From NCBI GenBank assembly GCA_002409405.1, contig DHNG01000004.1, forward strand, positions 25,436-55,139: a stretch of DNA of 29,704 bases, read 5' to 3'. The notes under the pieces were generated by a model. That model was not told the origin of the DNA. It ran no database searches and saw only the letters and a list, made by a program, of their open reading frames with translations. Shown here in pieces: positions 21,780-29,131 of the stretch. A program made the position numbers and the translations under genes. Numbering within the stretch: the stretch's first letter is position 1; each line of letters opens with the position of its first letter. This DNA is from Flavobacteriales bacterium UBA5422. GTDB taxonomy: Bacteria; Bacteroidota; Bacteroidia; Flavobacteriales_D; Crocinitomicaceae.

Positions 21780-23366
21780 ATGAAAATTTCAACAATTAAT
21801 CGTCAGCAGACAGGCTTTTTTTCGCAACAGCAACTGGATATGTCATACAACCAGGCTGTATATGCTGATTTTCTTGCGCAACCGTTTTCTCCGGAAGTTT
21901 TTGAAACACAGATTCAACGTAAAAAAGCAACGTTCTCTGATGAGAAAAGAGACCAGTTGGTTCAGGCCCTGAAAAAACAATACACAGGGGTTGAAATACA
22001 CACAACCGTTGCAGCAAATATCGAATTACTTGCAAATCCAAATACATTTACCGTTGTAACAGGTCACCAGATGGTGGCAATGACAGGACCGTTGTATTTC
22101 ATCTATAAGATAGCACATGTGATCCGTTCGACAGAAGAACTGAAAAAAAGATACCCGCAGTACAATTTTGTCCCGATTTTCTGGATGGCATCCGAAGACC
22201 ATGATTACGATGAGGTGAAATCATTTCATTTGTTTAACCGGACAATCACATGGGAAACAGATCAGACGGGACCTGTCGGACGTTTTGAAATGAAGGATTG
22301 GGAGCCGGTTATCGCGCAATTGACAGACCTGTTTAAAAATCACCCGGATAGTGAATTGATGTCTTTACTGGATGTTTTCAAAGGGATTGATTATACAGAA
22401 GCGTTCAGGAAGTTGGTAAACCACCTGGTAGGGCGTTATGGAGTTGTGATTGTCGATGGAGATGATACGGTATTAAAGCATTCTTTTTTGCCGTACATGA
22501 AAAAGGAAGTGCAGGAGCAGTTTTCATTTAAAGCGATTACCCAAACAACGGATGAATTGGTTCAGCGGGGAGGAAAACAACAAATTGTTCCGCGGGAAAT
22601 TAACTTGTTTTACATTGAAAAAGGTGTTCGCGAGCGATTGATTCCTATCGGAGACCAGGTTGAGATTGCAGGTAAAGGAACGTATTCGGTAACTGAAATT
22701 CTGGAGTGGATGGAACGTACTCCGGAGGAGTTCTCTCCAAATGTTTCATTGCGTCCGCTGTATCAGGAAGTGATTCTTCCGAATCTGTGTTACGTGGGTG
22801 GAGCAGGGGAGATCAATTACTGGTTACAGCTAAAAGCTGTTTTTGATCAGGCAGGTGTTCCATTTCCATTGTTACAAACACGAAATTCCGCGTTGTGGGT
22901 CGATAAAAACACGGCTGAAAAAATGGAGAAATTGCACCTGACACCATTGGATCTATTCAAAGAATTGCACCTTCTCAACAAAGAATACCTGGAAGCCAAT
23001 GCATCTGATGAAGTCGATTTCAGTGAACTGGACAAGCAAATGGAAGTGTTGAAGCAATTGTTGAATGAAACGACGCTGAGTATTGATCCTTCCCTGGAAG
23101 CTTACGCTGCCGCGGAAAGTGTGCGGATGGAAAAACAACTCACACAAGTGAAAGACCGCCTGTATAAAACGGTAAAAGGAAAGCATGATAAAGATTTGAA
23201 AACCATTCAGCAGATCAAGGAAAAACTATTTCCCGGAAATGGATTGCAGGAACGATACACCAATTTTTTTCAGTTGAATCCGACCGGAAATTATTCAGAA
23301 ACCTTGGATGCAATTGTTCGAAGTACAGAACCATTTAACCCTGATTTTAGCATCATTACAGAATAA
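21780..23366 (+). CDS. bshC: Putative cysteine ligase BshC, bacillithiol synthesis
   Basis: This 528-aa cytoplasmic protein is thought to join cysteine to GlcN-malate in the last step of bacillithiol synthesis. BshC features are the N-terminal 'FFSQQQLDMSYNQAVYADFL', 'TVVTGHQMVAMTGPLYFIYKI' (quoted in part; nucleotide-binding Rossmann region), 'FWMASEDHDYDE', and later 'LPNLCYVGGAGEINYWLQLK' with 'RNSALW'. A long coiled-coil-like helical section follows (about 395-490). The length is typical. bshA and bshB are not in this window. It indicates that the organism uses bacillithiol as a low-molecular-weight thiol. Confidence 0.95.
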   Translation: MKISTINRQQTGFFSQQQLDMSYNQAVYADFLAQPFSPEVFETQIQRKKATFSDEKRDQLVQALKKQYTGVEIHTTVAANIELLANPNTFTVVTGHQMVAMTGPLYFIYKIAHVIRSTEELKKRYPQYNFVPIFWMASEDHDYDEVKSFHLFNRTITWETDQTGPVGRFEMKDWEPVIAQLTDLFKNHPDSELMSLLDVFKGIDYTEAFRKLVNHLVGRYGVVIVDGDDTVLKHSFLPYMKKEVQEQFSFKAITQTTDELVQRGGKQQIVPREINLFYIEKGVRERLIPIGDQVEIAGKGTYSVTEILEWMERTPEEFSPNVSLRPLYQEVILPNLCYVGGAGEINYWLQLKAVFDQAGVPFPLLQTRNSALWVDKNTAEKMEKLHLTPLDLFKELHLLNKEYLEANASDEVDFSELDKQMEVLKQLLNETTLSIDPSLEAYAAAESVRMEKQLTQVKDRLYKTVKGKHDKDLKTIQQIKEKLFPGNGLQERYTNFFQLNPTGNYSETLDAIVRSTEPFNPDFSIITE

Positions 23367-23402
23367 AAAAAACAGGAGTAACTGCTTGATTTTACTCCTG
23401 TT
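23364..23402. terminator. Strong hairpin terminator between bshC and the minus-strand genes
   Basis: An 11-bp perfect stem (AACAGGAGTAA at 23371-23381 with TTACTCCTGTT at 23392-23402) encloses a 10-base loop. On the minus strand it is followed by eight T (complement of 23364-23372), which makes it stronger in that direction. On the plus strand it ends bshC with only a short T run. Confidence 0.8.
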
Positions 23403-23423
23403 TGAACGATTATATCCCTGATT

Positions 23424-23582
23424 TTACCAGATCAGCGGCTCTTCATTCTTCATAAACAAATACCGTTTTTCATCGACAACATAAAGCGCATCGCTGTCCA
23501 TATCCCATCAGGAAGCGTTCAGTCCTTCTATCTGGTTCACCCATACAGTTGTTTAGATCAATCCCTTTTTGGGAGTAACGGT
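23424..23582 (-). pseudogene. Decayed coding remnant between bshC and the TRIC channel gene
   Basis: Read on the minus strand, this stretch gives 53 codons of plausible protein sequence interrupted by TAA (23553-23555) and TGA (23508-23510), ending in a TAA at 23424-23426. Protein-like segments are 'LTVTPKKGLI', 'TTVWVNQIEGLNAS' and 'DSDALYVVDEKRYLF'. A strong minus-strand terminator follows it directly. The remnant is in the same frame as the TRIC gene, starting right after its stop, which may be chance. I do not recognise the parent family. Confidence 0.45.
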
Positions 23583-23585
23583 CAG

Positions 23586-24206
23586 CTATTTTTTCCCGTT
23601 AGCTATAAATCGTGGTAATTGCCAATTATTGTAGACTGCTAATACCCGAATAGCAATAATAACCCCTCCTGAAATGGCAAGATTGATATTGAAATCGACA
23701 TCAAGGTGATGCAATCCGACATAAGTTAAAGCCCCGGCAAAGCAGGCAGTGGCGTAAATTTCTTTTCTGAAAATAATCGGGATTTCATTGGTGAGAATGT
23801 CCCGGATAACTCCTCCGAAAACGGCTGTAAACATTCCCATTGCAGCGGCATTGATGTTCCCGATTCCCAATGTGATTGCTTTGGATGTCCCAACTACAGT
23901 AAACAGTGCAATTCCGAGTGTGTCGAACAGGAAAAATGTCTTTCTGAGTTGCAGCAGCGGACTGTAAAATACACGTGCCACAATCACTCCGATGAGAATG
24001 GCATAGACAAAATTGACATCTTTGATCCACACGATCGGGTAACTGCCCAATAATACATCCCGGAGACTTCCACCTCCCAATGCTGTAACAAATGCAATGA
24101 ACGTAACACCAAACCAGTCAATCGTTGCTTTCTCTGTTGCTGATAACGCCCCGGAAATAGCAAAAAATGCCGTCCCGAATAATTCAAACCAGTATTGTAT
24201 GTGCAT
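23586..24206 (-). CDS. TRIC-type trimeric cation channel protein
   Basis: This 206-aa inner-membrane protein has about seven hydrophobic helices. It carries the duplicated family motif: 'GGGSLRDVLLGSYPIVW' in the first half and 'GGVIRDILTNEIPIIF' in the second. It also has 'FDTLGIALFTVVGTSKA'. Bacterial members (YadS/UPF0126, TRIC) form trimeric potassium-type cation channels. The length is standard. The start at 24206 ('MHIQYWFELFGTAFFAISGAL', quoted in part) fits the family. It is upstream of the remnant described at 23424-23582. Confidence 0.92.
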   Translation of the reverse strand: MHIQYWFELFGTAFFAISGALSATEKATIDWFGVTFIAFVTALGGGSLRDVLLGSYPIVWIKDVNFVYAILIGVIVARVFYSPLLQLRKTFFLFDTLGIALFTVVGTSKAITLGIGNINAAAMGMFTAVFGGVIRDILTNEIPIIFRKEIYATACFAGALTYVGLHHLDVDFNINLAISGGVIIAIRVLAVYNNWQLPRFIANGKK

Positions 24207-24293
24207 CTTTTTTTTTATTTAAGGTTATGTATTTATGCTACTGTTTTCTAAGTAGCATTTGCAGACAAAACCAACGATTATCTTTTCTCTCTT

Positions 24294-24848
24294 TCATTTC
24301 ACCTGCAAGTGCTCCATCTGCTTCCCGACCAGCGTTTTCTCTCCTACCACCTGAAAACCAAGTTTTAGGTATAACTTTTTCGCCCCCGGATTCTCTTTGT
24401 CAACCAGCAAACCTAATTTTTGACCGTTCTTGTGAACATATTCATCAATCAAAAACTGAAGTAATGCTGATCCGATTCCTTTTCCCTGTTGCCCCGGATC
24501 AACTCCAAATGAATCAACATAAAATTCGCCGGCTTGCGTTTCATTTTCCGGATTGAACGGCCGGTTGTATTCTTGCTCTATGTATTGTGCAACCGGTGCT
24601 CTCAATACTTCCAATTGTCCACCATCATATAGGGTTACCGCTGCGATAACTTCTCCCTCTTCTTCTACAACCCAACAGTTTTGATATGAATACTGATTGT
24701 TTTCGGTTCCTGTCAGATGTTGCATGAAAGACATCGCTTTTTCAGCGTTTCTTTCCCCGATAAATTCGAAGACAATGTCTTCCATTGCTAATAACAGGTA
24801 GCGTGCAATCGCCTCACTGTCGGTTTTTGTTGCTTTCCGGATCACCAT
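24294..24848 (-). CDS. GNAT-family N-acetyltransferase
   Basis: This 184-aa cytoplasmic protein has a GCN5-related acetyltransferase fold. It starts 'MVIRKATKTDSEAIARYLL', as these enzymes often do. The acetyl-CoA-binding motif A is 'VDSFGVDPGQQGKGIGSAL' (Q-Q-G-K-G-I-G), and motif B ends 'NPGAKKLYLKLGFQVVGE'. The substrate is not predictable. It is divergent from the small two-TM protein gene at 24920, with 71 bp between the starts. Confidence 0.9.
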   Translation of the reverse strand: MVIRKATKTDSEAIARYLLLAMEDIVFEFIGERNAEKAMSFMQHLTGTENNQYSYQNCWVVEEEGEVIAAVTLYDGGQLEVLRAPVAQYIEQEYNRPFNPENETQAGEFYVDSFGVDPGQQGKGIGSALLQFLIDEYVHKNGQKLGLLVDKENPGAKKLYLKLGFQVVGEKTLVGKQMEHLQVK

Positions 24849-24919
24849 GTTACAAAACTAAGACTTTAATTTTTTTAAACAGAAACATACAAATACAGAT
24901 TTTTAAGTATATTTCCCCT

Positions 24920-25339
24920 ATGAAAGTACACTACAAACAATCCATGGGAATTATAATGATCGTTTCAGGTATCATTATCTTTGCACTCAATATGTACCTG
25001 ATTACTATCAGTTCCCGTCTGCCGATCCAGTTATTCCTGGGTATTTTTTTCATTGTCATAGGGGCATTTTATTTCAAACGTCCGATGTTCGAATTAAGAC
25101 AACACGAAATTGTTTTGTTCAACGCTTTTGGAATGACTGTAAAGCGGTATCCGTTTGATTCCCCTGAAGACCTGGTTGTTGTTGACAATAAAATCTATAT
25201 CGAAAAAGGAGGAAATCGCAAACGCGTTCGGTTGAGTAGCTTTTCAGCCAATAAGTCAGAATGGGATCAATTTATCGGGATGATCAAAAAAGGGACATTC
25301 CACTCCAATTCAGACTTGATTGATGACGTAAAGTTTTAA
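24920..25339 (+). CDS. Small two-TM membrane protein, PH-like
   Basis: From the ATG at 24920 this is a 139-aa protein. Two hydrophobic segments (about 10-31 and 37-54) are followed by a soluble beta-rich region ('FELRQHEIVLFNAFGMTVKR') that resembles the small PH-like domains fused to membrane hairpins. The longer frame from 24785 runs through the divergent GNAT gene and is not used. A promoter-like TATATTTC (24908-24915) lies four bases before the ATG. It converges on metQ with a two-base gap. Function unknown. Confidence 0.7.
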   Translation: MKVHYKQSMGIIMIVSGIIIFALNMYLITISSRLPIQLFLGIFFIVIGAFYFKRPMFELRQHEIVLFNAFGMTVKRYPFDSPEDLVVVDNKIYIEKGGNRKRVRLSSFSANKSEWDQFIGMIKKGTFHSNSDLIDDVKF

Positions 25340-25341
25340 GA

Positions 25342-26148
25342 TTACCAGCCCTTGACGGCATTACCCTTGAATACTTTTTGAGCAACTTGTTCTACTGCTT
25401 CCGATTGATAGGCTTTGACAAAGTTTTTTACTTTTTCCTCCTGTTGATTGTCTTCCCGTGCTACAATGATATTGACATACGGAGAATCTTTGTCTTCTGT
25501 TAAAATCCCATATTTTTCAGTTTCCAACCCCGCTTGTGCTGCAAAATTGGTGTTGATTACAGCAATGGTTACTTCTTTATCGTCCAGTACCCGAGGTAAT
25601 TGAGGTGCTTCAATTTCCAAAAATCGGAGTTGCTTTGGATTTGCTGCAATGTCAGTCACTTTAGGAAGCAAACCGACACCTTTTTTGAGTTGAATAAGAC
25701 CATTTTTTTGAAGCAATAACAATGCTCTTCCTCCATTTGTCGGATCATTGGGAATGACAACCGTATTGCCGGATTTGAGTTCAGAGACCGTTTTAATCTT
25801 TTTGGAGTAAGCCACAATCGGGTAAACGAAGGTCGTTCCGACAACTGCCAGTTTGTACCCGCGTTGCTTTACCTGTTCTTCCAGATATGGCACATGTTGG
25901 AATGCATTCACGTCAATATCCCCCTGATTGAGTGCTTCATTGGGTACCACATAATCATTGAAGGTAACCAGTTCGACTTCCAGATTGTATTTTTCTTTGG
26001 CTTCTTTTTTTGCCGCTTCTGCTATTTCGCGTTCCGGACCGGAAGTAATGCCAACCCGGAGGTAATTCGGATCGTTTTTTGCTGAATTTCCACAGGAAAC
26101 CAAAAATCCGAGAAGGGAAATAACAAAAGGGAAAGTATATTTTTTCAT
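25342..26148 (-). CDS. metQ: Methionine ABC transporter substrate-binding lipoprotein MetQ
   Basis: This 268-aa NLPA-family lipoprotein binds D/L-methionine for the MetNI importer. The ATG at 26148 gives a lipoprotein signal with lipobox C19 ('LGFLVSC'). An upstream in-frame start (26232) would place 28 residues before the signal and is rejected. Family segments are 'LRVGITSGPEREIAEAAKKEA', 'DVNAFQHVPYLEEQVKQRG', 'VAYSKKIKTVSEL', 'IPNDPTNGGRALLLLQ' and 'INTNFAAQAGL' (some quoted in part). It is the last gene of the met operon, 19 bp after metI. Confidence 0.95.
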   Translation of the reverse strand: MKKYTFPFVISLLGFLVSCGNSAKNDPNYLRVGITSGPEREIAEAAKKEAKEKYNLEVELVTFNDYVVPNEALNQGDIDVNAFQHVPYLEEQVKQRGYKLAVVGTTFVYPIVAYSKKIKTVSELKSGNTVVIPNDPTNGGRALLLLQKNGLIQLKKGVGLLPKVTDIAANPKQLRFLEIEAPQLPRVLDDKEVTIAVINTNFAAQAGLETEKYGILTEDKDSPYVNIIVAREDNQQEEKVKNFVKAYQSEAVEQVAQKVFKGNAVKGW

Positions 26149-26167
26149 TGTTTCAGTTGTTTTTTTA

Positions 26168-26824
26168 TTATCTGTGATTATAGCGTTTAGATAGAAAATC
26201 TCCTGCAAATTGAATGAGGAAAACCAATGCAATCAGTAACAGCAATACTGCGTTCATGATGGTGGAATCGTAGCCGATATATCCGTATTGATACCCGATC
26301 TGCCCCAAGCCTCCAGCTCCGACAGCACCTCCCATGGCCGAATAACCAACGAGTGTAATCAGCGTGATTGTTGCATTGTTGATGAGTGAAGGGAGTGCCT
26401 CCGGTAATAAAACTTTTGTAACGATCTGAAAAGGCGTTGCTCCCATTGATCGTGCCGTTTCAATCAACCCGGAGGGGACTTCCAGTAAACTGTTTTCTAC
26501 CAATCGTGCAATGAATGGTGCTGCTCCGATGCTTAAAGGTACCAGTGCGGCGCGCATCCCGATGGATGTTCCCACCAGTTCACGGGTAAATGGAATCATC
26601 CATACAATCAGAATGATAAACGGAATGGACCGGAAGACATTGACAACAACTGCTAATACCTGGTGAATGAATACGTGCTCTAGTAACTGGTTTTTTCGCG
26701 TCAAAAACAGGACAACACCAGTCGGAAGTCCGATCAAAAAACCAAAAAATCCAGCTGTAAAGGTCATGAAAACGGTTTCCCACAAACCTTGTGAAAGTAA
26801 CGAAATGGTTGTTTCAGGCAGCAT
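26168..26824 (-). CDS. metI: Methionine ABC transporter permease MetI
   Basis: This 218-aa inner-membrane permease has five or so hydrophobic helices and the coupling EAA-type loop 'GLIETARSMGATPFQIVTKV' (about residues 133-152). 'IPFIILIVWMIPFTR' and 'GYSAMGGAVGAGGLGQIGYQYG' (quoted in part) are MetI hallmarks. The ATG at 26824 ('MLPETTISLL') is preferred; a GTG at 26830 would add two residues. It overlaps the end of metN by 11 bp, so the two are translationally coupled. Confidence 0.94.
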   Translation of the reverse strand: MLPETTISLLSQGLWETVFMTFTAGFFGFLIGLPTGVVLFLTRKNQLLEHVFIHQVLAVVVNVFRSIPFIILIVWMIPFTRELVGTSIGMRAALVPLSIGAAPFIARLVENSLLEVPSGLIETARSMGATPFQIVTKVLLPEALPSLINNATITLITLVGYSAMGGAVGAGGLGQIGYQYGYIGYDSTIMNAVLLLLIALVFLIQFAGDFLSKRYNHR

Positions 26825-27833
26825 AACCACGGATGGAATTAGGAATGTTTGACTGATTGAAATGATGAATCAGCTGTTCATTGGATTCTCTGGTTCCTTT
26901 CAGATGAATCAGTACTTTTCCGAAGTTTGATTTTCCGGCATACTCGATGTCTGCCTTGATAATGTTGTAAGGCGTTTGATAGTCATACTGAATGGTATCA
27001 ATGAGTTTCTTAAAATGAATGGTTCCATTCAATTCGATTTCAACCAGAGGAAACACACCTTCCGTGTATTCCTGTTGAAGTGCATCCGCCAACTGTTTTG
27101 GTACTGTCATATTTGTTGTTATAAATGGTGAAAGAGCAGGATGTGTATTTAGTTCTTCCAGTGTTCCCGTTGCAACCAGTTTTCCATGGTCAATAATGGT
27201 AACTCTGTCACAGATTGCCTTGACGACATCCATTTCGTGGGTAATGAGTAGGATGGTGATGTGCAATTTCCGGTTGATGTCCCGCAGTAATTGCAGAATG
27301 GATTGCGTAGTTCCCGGATCAAGTGCACTTGTGGCTTCATCACACAACAGAATCTGAGGTGAATTGGCCAAAGCCCGGGCGATGGCAACCCGCTGTTTTT
27401 GCCCTCCGGAAAGGTTCCCCGGATATTCGTCTGCTTTTGTTTCCAGTCCGACAAGTTGTAATAATTCGGTTACCCGTTGCCGGATTACGGCTTTATCCGT
27501 TTTTTCCAGTTTTAAGGGCAATGCGACATTTTCAAACACTGTTTTAGAGGACAACAGGTTGAAATGCTGAAAAATCATCCCGATTTTTTTTCGTTGTGCG
27601 GCCAATGCCTTTCCCCGCAGTAAAGTCAGATTCGTTCCATTGATGACAATACTTCCCGAATCAGGTTTTTCCAGTAGGTTAACACAACGAATCAAGGTGC
27701 TTTTTCCAGCTCCTGAGCTTCCGATTACTCCTACGATTTCCCCTTTTTGAATCGTTAGGTTGATGGTGTCCAACACCTTGTGGATAGTATTCTTTTGACG
27801 GAATGTTTTGGATATGTTGTGTAATTGAATCAT
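26814..27833 (-). CDS. metN: Methionine ABC transporter ATP-binding protein MetN
   Basis: In this 339-aa ATPase, Walker A is GSSGAGKS (residues 38-45), the Q-loop is at Q89, the signature is LSGGQ (141-145), and Walker B is ILLCDE (161-166). The C-terminal 85 or so residues form the NIL/ACT-like domain that binds methionine and inhibits transport in this family. Length and domain order are typical of MetN. The DUF4395 gene ends 21 bp upstream, so the operon order is DUF4395-metN-metI-metQ. Confidence 0.96.
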   Translation of the reverse strand: MIQLHNISKTFRQKNTIHKVLDTINLTIQKGEIVGVIGSSGAGKSTLIRCVNLLEKPDSGSIVINGTNLTLLRGKALAAQRKKIGMIFQHFNLLSSKTVFENVALPLKLEKTDKAVIRQRVTELLQLVGLETKADEYPGNLSGGQKQRVAIARALANSPQILLCDEATSALDPGTTQSILQLLRDINRKLHITILLITHEMDVVKAICDRVTIIDHGKLVATGTLEELNTHPALSPFITTNMTVPKQLADALQQEYTEGVFPLVEIELNGTIHFKKLIDTIQYDYQTPYNIIKADIEYAGKSNFGKVLIHLKGTRESNEQLIHHFNQSNIPNSIRGYAA

Positions 27834-27854
27834 GGATAAATGAACTGGAACGGT

Positions 27855-28301
27855 TTAATTACGATTGGATACTTTGTTCTGGATGGGAAGGACTACCCAA
27901 TTATATACATAGCATCCCAGGCAGATTTTAAAAACAGATTCCAGTACTGCACAAAACAGTAAAATTCCTCCTGTAACATACGCTGCGGGAAGCAATCCGG
28001 AATATAGAAATACGGAGATCACAAGGGAGAATGTAAATCCCAGTGCGGCTGCAAACCGTTTAGGTGAAGCAAAAATAGGTTGAGGTGCTATTGTGAATAG
28101 GTTGGAAATAGCTTTCCCGGTGAAGGTCAATGGGGCAGGAAACGGTGTAAATGCACGCAGTGCAAAATCGCCGGCAAGCAACAGTGCAAGGATCGCTGAC
28201 TGCGTGAACAGAATGAGAAGTGTGATCAGGATTACCTGTGCGGCAATGATTCTCACAACAGCTTCATCTACGTACAATCCGGTTGTTTTATGATCTGTCA
28301 T
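27855..28301 (-). CDS. DUF4395 membrane protein
   Basis: This 148-aa integral membrane protein has about four hydrophobic segments. It contains the family hallmark 'CLGCYVYNW' near the C-terminus, a CxxC pair that may be redox-active, and the 'DFALRAFTPFPAPLTF' loop. DUF4395 proteins often sit beside thioredoxin, rhodanese or other sulfur genes. Here the gene leads the metNIQ operon, so a link to sulfur or methionine metabolism is a reasonable inference. The biochemical role is unknown. Confidence 0.88.
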   Translation of the reverse strand: MTDHKTTGLYVDEAVVRIIAAQVILITLLILFTQSAILALLLAGDFALRAFTPFPAPLTFTGKAISNLFTIAPQPIFASPKRFAAALGFTFSLVISVFLYSGLLPAAYVTGGILLFCAVLESVFKICLGCYVYNWVVLPIQNKVSNRN

Positions 28302-28328
28302 TTTAGTTCTTATATGAGGTTAATGTAA

Positions 28329-28357
28329 CCGGGATCTGATTACTAACCGGATCCCGG
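28329..28357 (-). terminator. Hairpin between the peroxiredoxin and DUF4395 genes
   Basis: An 8-bp perfect stem (CCGGGATC at 28329-28336 with GATCCCGG at 28350-28357) has a 13-base loop. It follows the peroxiredoxin stop by 12 bases and precedes the met operon. There is no T run on the minus strand, so it may be a weak terminator or an mRNA-stabilising or attenuating structure. Confidence 0.5.
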
Positions 28358-28369
28358 GGCTACTAATGT

Positions 28370-29008
28370 TTACAGATTGGGTTGTGGAGTTAAACGCAAA
28401 TAAGGTTTCACAACAACATGTCCTTTCGGGAATTTACCCGGAATTTCTTCATCTTTCACAGCCGGAGCAATAACGACATCCTGCCCGTGTTCCCAGTTGG
28501 CAGGAGTTGCTACCTGGTGATTTGCTGTCAACTGAAGGCTATCAATTACGCGTAGAATTTCATTGAAATTACGCCCCGTCGAAGCCGGATAAGTGATCGT
28601 CAATTTGATTTTTTTATCCGGTCCGATCACAAAAACAGAACGAACTGTAAAGGTTTCACTGGCATTCGGATGAATCAAATCGTACAATTCAGCAATTTTT
28701 CTTTCCGGATCTGCAATGATCGGGAAATTAACCGTTGTGCTTTGTGTTTCATTGATGTCTTTGATCCAACTGTGATGCTGATCAATCGGGTCAACGCTGA
28801 TCGCGATCGCTTTGACGTTTCGTTTTTCGAATTCATCTTTCAGCTTTGCTGTAGCACCCAATTCCGTTGTGCAAACAGGTGTGAAATCTGCCGGATGGGA
28901 GAAGAAAACGCCCCATTTGTCGCCAAGAAAATCGTAGAAATCAACCGTTCCTGCTGTTGTTTCTGCTGTAAAATTAGGGGCAATATCACCCAGTCTTAAT
29001 GTAGCCAT
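28370..29008 (-). CDS. 1-Cys peroxiredoxin (Prx6 type)
   Basis: This 212-aa cytoplasmic peroxidase reduces H2O2 and organic peroxides. The active site is 'HPADFTPVCTTELG' with peroxidatic C46 and T43. There is no second cysteine anywhere in the protein, so it is a 1-Cys enzyme that needs an outside thiol. Bacillithiol (bshC in this window) is a candidate reductant, by inference. The C-terminal extension 'PANWEHGQDVVIAPAVKDEE' (about 164-212) is typical of the Prx6 subgroup. tRNA-Cys lies 32 bp upstream on the same strand. Confidence 0.95.
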   Translation of the reverse strand: MATLRLGDIAPNFTAETTAGTVDFYDFLGDKWGVFFSHPADFTPVCTTELGATAKLKDEFEKRNVKAIAISVDPIDQHHSWIKDINETQSTTVNFPIIADPERKIAELYDLIHPNASETFTVRSVFVIGPDKKIKLTITYPASTGRNFNEILRVIDSLQLTANHQVATPANWEHGQDVVIAPAVKDEEIPGKFPKGHVVVKPYLRLTPQPNL

Positions 29009-29040
29009 TTTGATATGATTTTTTAAAAATTAAACAATAG

Positions 29041-29112
29041 AGGTGCTGACCGGATTCGAACCGGTGTACCAGCTTTTGCAGAGCTGTGCCTCAGCCACTC
29101 GGCCACAGCACC
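29041..29112 (-). tRNA. tRNA-Cys (anticodon GCA)
   Basis: The minus strand folds as a full cloverleaf. The acceptor stem is GGTGCTG/CAGCACC, the anticodon arm is CAGCT-CTGCAAA-AGCTG with anticodon GCA, and the T arm is ACCGG-TTCGAAT-CCGGT. The discriminator base is T (U73), a tRNA-Cys hallmark. The 3' CCA is not encoded. The gene lies between the MoeB-rhodanese and peroxiredoxin genes. Confidence 0.95.
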
Positions 29113-29131
29113 AAATAAATAAACGGATTGG

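Noticed and set aside
28302..28369. A SAM riboswitch before the met operon
   Set aside because: The space is only 68 bases and shows just one simple hairpin, without the multi-helix SAM aptamer. A distant variant cannot be excluded by eye.
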